The notes under the pieces were generated by a model, which worked only from the letters and a program-made list of their open reading frames with translations, did not search any database and was not told the origin of the DNA. Made by a program: the position numbers and the translations under genes. From Psychrobacillus sp048572895 (GTDB lineage Bacteria; Bacillota; Bacilli; Bacillales_A; Planococcaceae), in assembly GCF_048572895.1 (NCBI RefSeq), contig NZ_CP183878.1:3286001-3350000 (forward strand): 64,000 nt of DNA. The letters are read 5' to 3'. Positions 1-7,362 of the stretch are shown here, one piece after another; the first letter of the stretch is position 1, and each line of letters starts with the position of its first letter.

Positions 1-1889
1 ATGACAGCGTTCAAGATACGCTGTCATTGGCGATAAAAAAAGAACTATTATTAGATAGTAAATTGAAACAAGTAACTCAAATTACTTCTGGAAGTGGAGT
101 TACTGGTCCAACCGGTGTTACTGGTGTTACCGGAGACACTGGACCTACTGGGGCTACTGGAGACACTGGACCTGCTGGAGTTACGGGCGCTACAGGCGAA
201 ACTGGACCTGCTGGAGTTACGGGCGCTACAGGCGACACCGGACCTACTGGAGCTACTGGAGACACTGGACCTGCTGGAGCTACGGGCGCTAGCGGACCCG
301 CTGGACCTACTGGCGCTACCGGAGGCACTGGACCTGCTGGACCTGCTGGACCTACTGGCGCTACTGGAGACACTGGACCTGCTGGAGTTACGGGCGCTAC
401 AGGCGACACCGGACCTACTGGGGCTACTGGAGACACTGGACCTGCTGGAGTTACGGGCGCTAGCGGAGGCACTGGACCTGCTGGACCTACTGGAGACACT
501 GGGGCTGCTGGAGTTACGGGCGCTACAGGCGACACCGGACCTACTGGCGCTACTGGAGACACTGGACCTGCTGGAGCTACGGGCGCTAGCGGACCCGCTG
601 GACCTACTGGCGCTACTGGAGACACTGGACCTGCTGGAGCTACGGGCGCTAGCGGACCCGCTGGACCTACTGGCGCTACCGGAGGCACTGGACCTGCTGG
701 ACCTACTGGCGCTACTGGAGACACTGGACCTGCTGGAGCTACGGGCGCTAGCGGACCCGCTGGACCTACTGGCGCTACCGGAGGCACTGGACCTGCTGGA
801 CCTACTGGCGCTACTGGAGACACTGGACCTGCTGGAGCTACGGGCGCTAGCGGACCTGCTGGACCTACTGGCGCTACTGGAGACACTGGACCTGCTGGAG
901 CTACGGGCGCTAGCGGACCCGCTGGACCTACTGGGGCTACCGGAGGCACTGGAGCAACTGGTGCTACCGGATCGACGGGTGCAACTGGATCTGGGACCCC
1001 TTCTTCCGTAAACCTCATTTACGTGACAAACGAGGCCAGTAACAATGTCTCCGTCATTAATGGAAATACCAATACCGTCATAGCCACCGTTACAGTGGGT
1101 TCTTTGCCAATTGGTGTCGATGTGAATCCCACCACCAACCGAATTTATGTGGCAAATGAGGGCACGAACAATGTTTCTGTCATTGACGGAAATACCAATA
1201 CCGTCATCGCCACCGTTACAGTGGGGATTAATCCATTGGGTGCAAGGGTGAATCCTAATACAAACCTAATTTATGTGACAAATTTGAACAGTAACAATGT
1301 CTCTGTCATTAGCGGACTTTCCAATACCGTCATAGCCACCATCCCCGTGGGTACTGGGCCTTTTGGTGCATGGGTGAATCCTACAACCAACCGAATTTAC
1401 GTGGCAAACGCGGTCAGTAACAATGTCTCCGTCATTAGTGGACTTACTAATACCGTCATAGCCACCATCCCCGTGGGTACTCAGCCATTGGGTGTAGCCG
1501 CGAATCCTATCACCAACCGGATTTATGTGGCAAACAGTGTCAGCAACAATGTCTCCGTCATTAGCGGACTTTCCAATACCGTCATAGCTACCATCCCGGT
1601 GGGTACTCAGCCAGGTGGTGTAGTGGTGAATCCTAATACAAACCTAATTTACGTGACAAATACTGCCACCAACAATGTCTCCGTCATTAACGGAAATACC
1701 AATACCGTAATAGCCACCATTACAGTGGGTAACACCCCTTTGGGATTAGCTGTGAATCCTCTAACAAATGGGATTTACGTAGCAAACCAGATCAGTAACA
1801 ATATCTCCGTCATCGACGGAAATACTAATACCGTCATAGCCACCATTCCAGTTGGTACCAACCCTGCGGGAGTATCACTGAATCCTTAA
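1..1889 (+). CDS. Collagen-like protein with C-terminal seven-repeat YVTN beta-propeller (5' end outside window)
   Basis: The reading frame is open from base 3 and already encodes DSVQDTL before the first possible start (TTG at 27). That matches the N-terminal module of the paralogue at 2705, so this is a gene cut by the window edge and not one starting at 27. A collagen-like stretch of Gly-X-Y triplets, mostly GPT, GAT, GDT, GPA and GAS, runs to about base 995. It is followed by seven ~42-residue repeats of the form IYVxNxxSNNVSVI.G.TNTVIATxxVG, the YVTN/NHL-like propeller signature. Seven copies fit one closed seven-bladed propeller. By analogy with Bacillus BclA-type proteins this is probably a filament on the spore or cell surface with a globular tip. 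A propeller tip is unusual because most such proteins end in a C1q/TNF-like trimer domain. Surface location is inference. Confidence 0.85.
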   Translation, partial: DSVQDTLSLAIKKELLLDSKLKQVTQITSGSGVTGPTGVTGVTGDTGPTGATGDTGPAGVTGATGETGPAGVTGATGDTGPTGATGDTGPAGATGASGPAGPTGATGGTGPAGPAGPTGATGDTGPAGVTGATGDTGPTGATGDTGPAGVTGASGGTGPAGPTGDTGAAGVTGATGDTGPTGATGDTGPAGATGASGPAGPTGATGDTGPAGATGASGPAGPTGATGGTGPAGPTGATGDTGPAGATGASGPAGPTGATGGTGPAGPTGATGDTGPAGATGASGPAGPTGATGDTGPAGATGASGPAGPTGATGGTGATGATGSTGATGSGTPSSVNLIYVTNEASNNVSVINGNTNTVIATVTVGSLPIGVDVNPTTNRIYVANEGTNNVSVIDGNTNTVIATVTVGINPLGARVNPNTNLIYVTNLNSNNVSVISGLSNTVIATIPVGTGPFGAWVNPTTNRIYVANAVSNNVSVISGLTNTVIATIPVGTQPLGVAANPITNRIYVANSVSNNVSVISGLSNTVIATIPVGTQPGGVVVNPNTNLIYVTNTATNNVSVINGNTNTVIATITVGNTPLGLAVNPLTNGIYVANQISNNISVIDGNTNTVIATIPVGTNPAGVSLNP

Positions 1890-1944
1890 CGGGAAGTTCA
1901 TGAAATGCCAAACACGAATCCTATTTTGTTCCTCATACACGTGA

Positions 1945-1981
1945 ACAGTAACCAGTTTGTGTCGCGCAAACTGGTCACTGT
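1945..1981 (+). terminator. Hairpin after the collagen/YVTN gene
   Basis: ACAGT-ACCAGTTTG and CAAACTGGT-ACTGT form a long, nearly perfect stem around a short GC-rich loop, followed by CGTTTATT. It lies 55 bp after the stop codon. The T-run is weak, so termination is probable but not certain. Confidence 0.55.
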
Positions 1982-2080
1982 CGTTTATTGATTTCTACAA
2001 TTCCGAATCATTTGATTTACCGTGTCTCGCTGCTTTGGAGAGCATATAGTATTGCATGTACGCCATATAAAGGTGACAAA

Positions 2081-2409
2081 ATGATTACAATTAGCCTTTG
2101 CATGATCGTGAAAAACGAACTAGAACCTTGGAACGATGCTTACAATCCATTCGGGATGCTGTAGATGAAATCATCATCGTGGATACTGGATCGACAGACA
2201 ATCCCAAAGAAGTCGCAAGCAAGTGGACTCCTCATATCATCGAGTTTGAGTGGATTAACAATTTCTCATTAGCTAAAAATCGTTCCTTTACAGAAGCTAC
2301 AATGGACTACATCCCGTGGTTAGATGCAGACTATGTTTTACCTAAAGATCTTCAGAAGTTATTGCAGATAAAACAATCTCTACCAGAGTCTTTTTTTATG
2401 TTTCTTTGA
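2081..2409 (+). pseudogene. Family 2 glycosyltransferase, frameshifted and truncated
   Basis: The ATG at 2081 opens MITISLCMIVKNE, the start of the GT2 family seen intact on the other strand at 5300-6394. After about 13 codons the frame is lost near 2120. The +1 frame then continues TLERCLQSIRDAVDEIIIVD with the GT-A motif VDTGSTD and, later, a degenerate WLDAD motif (DADY where the intact copy has DADD). It stops at 2409 after roughly 105 codons, against 364 residues in the intact copy. The C-terminal TPR-like part is missing. It is therefore a decayed duplicate. It lies between two collagen-like genes and may once have glycosylated their Thr residues. Confidence 0.8.
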
Positions 2410-2621
2410 CCATTATAATCTTCCTATTTATTGGGGCATAACTCAACGAGAACTTCCTGTTTATCATCGAGTTATCCACTTCATATGCAACACTTCCCAA
2501 AATTCACGTTCACTACTTACATCTCATTTCTCACGGTAAACATATTCTTTTTAAGGTCTTTCTATTATCTGCTTTATTAACAACACAAGAGATATTTAGC
2601 TTATCCCCTCTCTCCACACCT

Positions 2622-2700
2622 GAATAGATTATAAGAGAGCAATCTTTGTTTCACCATGTAAGGTATACCAGATTGTTCCAAATAAATTATAAAGGAGAGA
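2622..2700 (+). promoter_or_regulatory. Shared leader module upstream of collagen-like gene, with inverted repeat
   Basis: The sequence TGAATAGATTAT, then GAGCAATCT (2638-2646), a ~24-nt spacer and AGATTGTTC (2671-2679), then AAAGGAGAG. The GAGCAATCT/AGATTGTTC arms can pair. The same order of elements precedes the genes at 6661 and 7363. It could be a sporulation promoter region or a stem in the 5' UTR. No consensus sigma-K or sigma-E boxes could be assigned with confidence. Confidence 0.4.
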
Positions 2701-2704
2701 TCAA

Positions 2705-4834
2705 ATGTCGCAACCAAATATCCCCAATATTTCCCCTACCATTTCAATCACGAGGGATGATGCTATTAACTTACTCTTAGCTTCTATAGCCATGGAAGAG
2801 TTGGGACTAGCACATATCATTAATGCCGAAGGGGAAAAAATACAATATGCACTCGGCACAATACCTGGCTTATCCACATCAGCTTCGCTAGAGGAGATTT
2901 TACAAGTTAATGACAGTGTTCAAGATACGCTTGAAATGGCGATAAAAAAAGAACTACTATTAGAAAGTAAATTGAAACAAGTAACTCAAATTACTTCTGG
3001 AAGTGGAGTTACTGGTCCAACCGGTGTAACTGGTGTTACCGGAGACACTGGACCTGCTGGCACTACTGGTGCAACAGGAGCTACAGGGGATACCGGCACA
3101 ACTGGGAATACTGGGGCTACTGGCGCTACCGGCGCTACCGGGAATACTGGGGCCACTGGACCTGTTGGAGCTACGGGCGCTACAGGCGACACCGGACCTA
3201 CTGGGGCTACTGGCGCTACCGGGAATACTGGGGCCACTGGACCTGTTGGAGCTACGGGCGCTACAGGCGACACCGGACCTACTGGGGCTACTGGACCTGC
3301 TGGAGCTACGGGCGCTACAGGCGACACCGGACCTACTGGGGCTACTGGACCTGCTGGAGCTACGGGCGCTACAGGTGACACCGGACCTACTGGGGCTACT
3401 GGGGATACCGGCACAACTGGGAATACTGGGGCCACTGGGGATACCGGCACAACTGGGAATACTGGGGCTACTGGAGACACTGGACCTGTTGGAGCTACGG
3501 GCGCTACAGGCGACACTGGACCTACTGGGGCTACCGGAGACACTGGGGCTACTGGCACTACTGGTGCAACAGGAGCTACAGGGGATACCGGCACAACTGG
3601 GAATACTGGGGCCACTGGGAATACTGGGGCCACTGGACCTGCTGGCACTACTGGTGCAACAGGAGCTACAGGGGATACCGGCACAACTGGGAATACTGGG
3701 GCCACTGGACCTACTGGACCTACTGGACCTACTGGAGCTACCGGAGACACTGGACCTGCTGGCACTACTGGTGCAACAGGAGCTACAGGGGATACCGGTA
3801 CAACTGGGAATACTGGGGCTACTGGCGCTACCGGGAATACTGGGGCCACTGGAGCTACCGGAGACACTGGACCTGCTGGCACTACTGGTGCAACAGGAGC
3901 TACAGGGGATACCGGCACAACTGGGAATACTGGGGCTACTGGCGCTACCGGGAATACTGGGGCCACTGGACCTACCGGAGACACTGGACCTGCTGGCACT
4001 ACTGGTGCAACAGGAGCTACAGGGGATACCGGTACAACTGGGAATACTGGGGCCACTGGACCTACTGGGGCTACAGGAACTATTGGTGCTACTGGGGCTA
4101 CTGGGGCTACTGGGGCTACTGGGGCTACTGGGGCTACCGGGGCTACAGGAACCACTGGGAATACTGGGGCCACTGGACCTACCGGGGCTACAGGAACTAT
4201 TGGTGCTACTGGGGCTACCGGAACCACTGGGAATACTGGTGCCACTGGACCTACTGGGGCTACAGGAACTATTGGTGCTACTGGGGCTACTGGGAATACT
4301 GGCGCTACGGGAACTACTGGGGCTACTGGCCCTACCGGGAATACTGGGGCCACTGGACCTACTGGGGCTACAGGAACTATTGGTGCTACTGGGGCTACTG
4401 GGAATACTGGCGCTACGGGAACTACTGGGGCTACTGCTACAATACAAAACGGACTATTTAGTGTTAATGTAACATCTGTAGCAAATGGCACAGCCATTTC
4501 GTATTCAACCACGTTTATTAATGGCTCTGACATTTCTCACCCTACAAACACAACCTTTGTACTAGCAACTGGGCACATTTATTTGGTTTCGTATACATTC
4601 AGAGCAACTAGTTCTTTAATCGGAAATATTACTGTTACACCAAGATTTAATACGGTATTTGAGAGTCGTTTTTCAGGTAAATCAGTTACTGGAACTTTAG
4701 ATGCCAATGTTAGCGTATCAGGTACGTTCTTAGCTAATGCTACCGCAGGTGCCATTACATTAGATTTTATTTATAATGGATCTGCAACTACCACTTTGTC
4801 TGATGGTTCTGTTTCGATTATTGAAGTTCAGTAA
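2705..4834 (+). CDS. Collagen-like exosporium-type protein with BclA-like C-terminal domain
   Basis: The protein is 709 residues. The start is ATG 2705, preceded by AAAGGAGAG at 8-nt spacing. Residues 1-~100 form a conserved N-terminal module (MSQPNIPNISPT..., then RDDAINLLLASIAMEELGL, HIINAEGEKIQYALG). It recurs in the genes at 6661 and 7363 and probably serves as an anchoring or targeting domain. Residues ~105-580 are uninterrupted Gly-X-Y triplets dominated by GAT, GNT, GDT, GTT and GPT, very rich in Thr and so a likely O-glycosylation substrate. The last ~130 residues are a beta-rich, non-repetitive domain typical of the trimerising tips of BclA-like spore filaments. The first ~110 bp of the collagen coding part are almost identical to those of the upstream gene, indicating recent duplication or gene conversion. 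Confidence 0.85.
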   Translation: MSQPNIPNISPTISITRDDAINLLLASIAMEELGLAHIINAEGEKIQYALGTIPGLSTSASLEEILQVNDSVQDTLEMAIKKELLLESKLKQVTQITSGSGVTGPTGVTGVTGDTGPAGTTGATGATGDTGTTGNTGATGATGATGNTGATGPVGATGATGDTGPTGATGATGNTGATGPVGATGATGDTGPTGATGPAGATGATGDTGPTGATGPAGATGATGDTGPTGATGDTGTTGNTGATGDTGTTGNTGATGDTGPVGATGATGDTGPTGATGDTGATGTTGATGATGDTGTTGNTGATGNTGATGPAGTTGATGATGDTGTTGNTGATGPTGPTGPTGATGDTGPAGTTGATGATGDTGTTGNTGATGATGNTGATGATGDTGPAGTTGATGATGDTGTTGNTGATGATGNTGATGPTGDTGPAGTTGATGATGDTGTTGNTGATGPTGATGTIGATGATGATGATGATGATGATGTTGNTGATGPTGATGTIGATGATGTTGNTGATGPTGATGTIGATGATGNTGATGTTGATGPTGNTGATGPTGATGTIGATGATGNTGATGTTGATATIQNGLFSVNVTSVANGTAISYSTTFINGSDISHPTNTTFVLATGHIYLVSYTFRATSSLIGNITVTPRFNTVFESRFSGKSVTGTLDANVSVSGTFLANATAGAITLDFIYNGSATTTLSDGSVSIIEVQ

Positions 4835-4841
4835 AATACAA

Positions 4842-4868
4842 GGGGGTGGCACTTGCCTTGCCACCCCC
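4842..4868. terminator. GC-rich hairpin after collagen-like gene
   Basis: GGGGGTGGC and GCCACCCCC form a perfect 9-bp stem with a 9-nt loop, 8 bp after the stop of the 2705 gene. The plus strand has no T-run after the stem (it is A-rich). The minus strand reads into CTTGTATTTT. It may act as a transcript 3' stem for the plus gene. Confidence 0.5.
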
Positions 4869-4978
4869 AATAATAAAACAATAAACTTTGAGTCCTCTAT
4901 TTAATAGGAAGCAATTAAGTAATCTCTCTTTCACAGAGTCCGTCGTAAATCGAGATTCATTTTTCATTCTTTTTATAT

Positions 4979-5162
4979 TTCTTGATCTTCTAGCAAAAAT
5001 ACATCATCCGCATCCAACCACAAAATGAAATCTTTTGTTGCTTATACAGGTTCAACCGATCAAACGAAAGGGGTGTGTAAAAAGTATCCCCAGCATAAAT
5101 ATGATTTTGAATGGGTGCATGATTTTGCAAAGGCGAGAAATTATGCTTTTCAACGACGTTGA
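4979..5162. pseudogene. Family 2 glycosyltransferase remnant with internal inversion
   Basis: Plus strand from ATG 5025 to TGA 5162: after a few codons the frame reads AYTGSTDQTKG and then YDFEWVHDFAKARNYAF, matching the VDTGSTD to ARNFAF segment of the family. Minus strand from 5041 down to 4979 reads ATKDFILWLDADDVFLLEDQ, the segment that should follow it directly (SHATMDYILWLDADD in the intact copy). The two neighbouring segments of one GT domain therefore lie on opposite strands and meet at about 5033-5041. This is best explained by a small inversion in a dead gene copy. Nothing here can encode a working enzyme. Confidence 0.75.
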
Positions 5163-5215
5163 TTTCGTTATGTTTTTTTAACTTGTCCCATGTTAAATTA
5201 TTGTTCATTTATAAA

Positions 5216-5247
5216 CATCCTGTGTTTCTATGAAACGCAGGATGTTG
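5216..5247 (-). terminator. Hairpin downstream of the glycosyltransferase
   Basis: ACATCCTG.GTTTC and GAAAC.CAGGATGT pair over about 14 positions with a 3-nt loop, 50 bp beyond the stop of the minus-strand glycosyltransferase. A T-rich run is weak (TTTATAAA), so this is a tentative terminator. Confidence 0.4.
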
Positions 5248-5299
5248 CATGAAGAGCAAAGTGATTTAGGGCACTTCCCAACATCTTAGAAGGTACAAA

Positions 5300-6394
5300 T
5301 TATCCCTTTGTATTTTTTTTATAGTTTTTAAAAAACTCCTCATTATATTTTACTTTAGAGTCATTCGGTCGAAATTTTTTAGCTTGAGTATTATGTTCTT
5401 CCGCAAGTCCGATGTCACCTATTTCCCAATAACACACACATAACTGAAGGTGTGGATACCAGGTTGAGTAAGCCTCTTGCTTAAATCCTTGATGATCATC
5501 TTCCACTATTTCGAGGGCTAAGCGGTACCATATTATGGCCTTTTTAAAATTCCTTTTACCTTTATAAAGATCTCCTAATCTACAAGAAACCTCTGGGCGT
5601 GGAACATCATAACAAATAGACATGACTAGTGATTCCTTTTCTTTTTCTACATTGCCAAGGTTTCTGTAACACTCTGCCATGTTTATACAAGCTCGGATTT
5701 CATCCTCAACCCAACCTTTTTTTGTCGCTAAGAATGCTTGATAATAAAGAGTCGATTTTTGAAACTGAGCGTGATCTTTTAATTCATTTGCATAATAATA
5801 TAAATCTCTTGGTGTGAATTCTTCTCCACTTTCCAAACGTTCTTCATAGATTTTCAGGTTTCTATCGCTTTGAATAGATTGGTAATTCTTATCGCTTTTA
5901 CGATGAGTTATCGCTATATCTGCAGTATAAATATTCCCACCAACTTCTAAATATTCATGGACAGGACCAATCCATTTAAAGTTGTTCTCTCTTTTAACTA
6001 AACGGTTTCTTCTAAAACTAAAGGTTGGATTGCCATATTCGTCAAAGGCAGTATGATAAATCATCGATACTGCATCAATTGAAACATCTAAATCCTTTTT
6101 TAGAGTTTTAAATTTTTGAAGGTCCTCTTTTAGTAAAATATCATCCGCATCTAACCATAAGATATAGTCCATTGTTGCATGACTGAATGCAAAATTTCTT
6201 GCAGCAGAAAAATCATTAATCCATTGAAAATCGATAACCTTTTCCGTGAACCCCTTTGCAATTTCCTTTGTCTTATCTGTCGAACCTGTATCCACAATAA
6301 TTATTTCATCACAAATTTCCTTTACACTGCTTAAACATTGATGTAATACCTCTTCCTCATTTTTCACGATCATACAAAGAGTTATTGTACACAT
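5300..6394 (-). CDS. Family 2 glycosyltransferase with TPR-like C-terminal region
   Basis: The protein is 364 residues, beginning MCTITLCMIVKNEEE after a GGTGGTGATG ribosome binding site. It has a GT-A fold: VDTGSTDKTKEIA around residue 34 binds the nucleotide sugar, and WLDADD around residue 85 is the metal-binding DXD. The second half (from about residue 190) is helical with TPR-like pairs such as DLYYYANELKDH and CINMAECYRNLGN, the usual architecture of Bacillus GT2-TPR enzymes. No membrane segment is visible, so it should be cytoplasmic. It lies between collagen-like genes and converges with the one at 2705. Thr-rich collagen-like proteins of Bacillus are O-glycosylated, so glycan addition to the neighbouring proteins is the likely job (inference). 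Two broken paralogues lie within 4 kb. Confidence 0.8.
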   Translation of the reverse strand: MCTITLCMIVKNEEEVLHQCLSSVKEICDEIIIVDTGSTDKTKEIAKGFTEKVIDFQWINDFSAARNFAFSHATMDYILWLDADDILLKEDLQKFKTLKKDLDVSIDAVSMIYHTAFDEYGNPTFSFRRNRLVKRENNFKWIGPVHEYLEVGGNIYTADIAITHRKSDKNYQSIQSDRNLKIYEERLESGEEFTPRDLYYYANELKDHAQFQKSTLYYQAFLATKKGWVEDEIRACINMAECYRNLGNVEKEKESLVMSICYDVPRPEVSCRLGDLYKGKRNFKKAIIWYRLALEIVEDDHQGFKQEAYSTWYPHLQLCVCYWEIGDIGLAEEHNTQAKKFRPNDSKVKYNEEFFKNYKKNTKG

Positions 6395-6578
6395 ACTTCA
6401 TCACCACCAAATTAGAAAATTATAATAATATATGGTGTTTTAAAATATTTGGGAACCAAGTTAATATGAATCCTTGCATAATAGGTAATTCCCTTAGTTC
6501 AAATAACTTTTCAAGATACATCTTAAAGAAACGTAATAACACAAACCCTTTCATGATACTTTGAATAGACTGTAGATA

Positions 6579-6658
6579 GAACAACCCGTACACCTTATAA
6601 TGCTTGTGAACTCTTTGGAATACTGGGTTGTTCAATAAAACAAAGAAAGAGAGATGTT
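6579..6658 (+). promoter_or_regulatory. Leader module with perfect GAACAACCC/GGGTTGTTC inverted repeat
   Basis: GAACAACCC (6579-6587) and GGGTTGTTC (6625-6633) are perfect reverse complements, preceded by TTGAATAGACTG and followed by AATAAA and a purine-rich ribosome binding site. It is the cleanest of the three copies of the leader found upstream of the genes at 2705, 6661 and 7363. A TATAAT lies inside the loop (near 6597-6602). Whether the repeat works as operator or RNA stem cannot be told from sequence alone. Confidence 0.45.
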
Positions 6659-6660
6659 GT

Positions 6661-6966
6661 ATGTCCCAACCGAATATTCCTAACATCACCCCTACTATTA
6701 CAATCGATAGGGATGATGTGATTAACCTACTCTTGGCTTCCATTGCTTTGGAAGAATTAGGACTCGCTCACATCATTAATGCGGAAGCAGAAAAAATTCA
6801 ATATGTTCTTGGTACCATACCTGGATTGACTCCAAGAGCTACATTAGACCAAATATTAGCAGTAAATGACAGCGTTGAAGATATGCTCGATTTGGTAATT
6901 AAAAAAGAATTGCTGTTAACAAGTAAATTAAAAGAAGTAATTAATTCTATTCCTCCTACGCCGTGA
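6661..6966 (+). CDS. Stand-alone N-terminal module of the collagen-like proteins
   Basis: The protein is 101 residues starting at ATG 6661 (MSQPNIPNIT). Upstream in-frame codons have no binding site, while AGAGAG lies just before this ATG. Nearly the whole protein matches residues 1-~95 of the collagen-like proteins at 2705 and 7363: the same DDVINLLLASIALEELGLAH block, HIINAEAEKIQYVLG, a PGLTPRATLDQ loop and the IKKELLLTSKLKEV helix. It stops after SIPPTP, exactly where the collagen triplets begin in the others. It could be a truncated paralogue or a real subunit that builds the basal layer to which the filaments attach. The intact frame, own leader and terminator argue that it is expressed. 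Confidence 0.75.
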   Translation: MSQPNIPNITPTITIDRDDVINLLLASIALEELGLAHIINAEAEKIQYVLGTIPGLTPRATLDQILAVNDSVEDMLDLVIKKELLLTSKLKEVINSIPPTP

Positions 6967-6972
6967 ATAGGT

Positions 6973-6997
6973 GACTCCAGTATCGTTCTCTGGAGTC
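6973..6997 (+). terminator. Rho-independent terminator after the small module protein
   Basis: GACTCCAG and CTGGAGTC form a perfect 8-bp stem with a 9-nt loop, followed by TTAATTT, 6 bp after the stop codon. Confidence 0.65.
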
Positions 6998-7362
6998 TTA
7001 ATTTAGGTTCTTTTTAATTATTGTAATCACCCTCTAAAATGGTTTTCCTTCTAGTCATAATTCGATAAGAAATGTGCAGTTCAGCAATGGGTTGATTTTT
7101 CATAATCAGGCTATCAAAGTAACAATTAGTCCTCCATATAAAAAGGCAATTCATTCTCTCAATTCTAATTCCCTTGAAGTATGGATGCTTTTTGCCCATT
7201 CTTTTAATAAAAAGCTATATTTTTTCTGCTTTATTTAATACATAAGAGGCATCTGACTTATCTCCTTTCTACTCCCTTGAATAGATTATTAACAGAGCAA
7301 CCTTTGTTTTATCATGTTCGATATAGCAGATTGTTGTTCAATAAATTATAAGGAGAGAACAA
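6998..7362 (+). promoter_or_regulatory. Intergenic region with third copy of the collagen-gene leader
   Basis: No convincing gene lies here. The right part repeats the order seen at 2580-2700: CTGCTTTATT, TTGAATAGATTAT near 7279, GAGCAACCT (7295-7303), then AGATTGTTGTTC (7328-7339) and AAGGAGAG before ATG 7363. The inverted repeat is less perfect here than at 6579. The left part (7004-7200) is AT-rich, and its one minus-strand ORF lacks a binding site. Confidence 0.4.

Noticed and set aside
77..1018. Long Pro/Val-rich and Leu-rich ORFs in other frames of the collagen regions (also 2960-4533 and 7644-8902)
   Set aside because: They are mirror readings of the Gly-X-Thr triplet DNA with repetitive composition and no ribosome binding site.
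7014..7199. 61-residue minus-strand ORF between surface genes
   Set aside because: No ribosome binding site, no recognisable family and it overlaps the leader region of the next gene.
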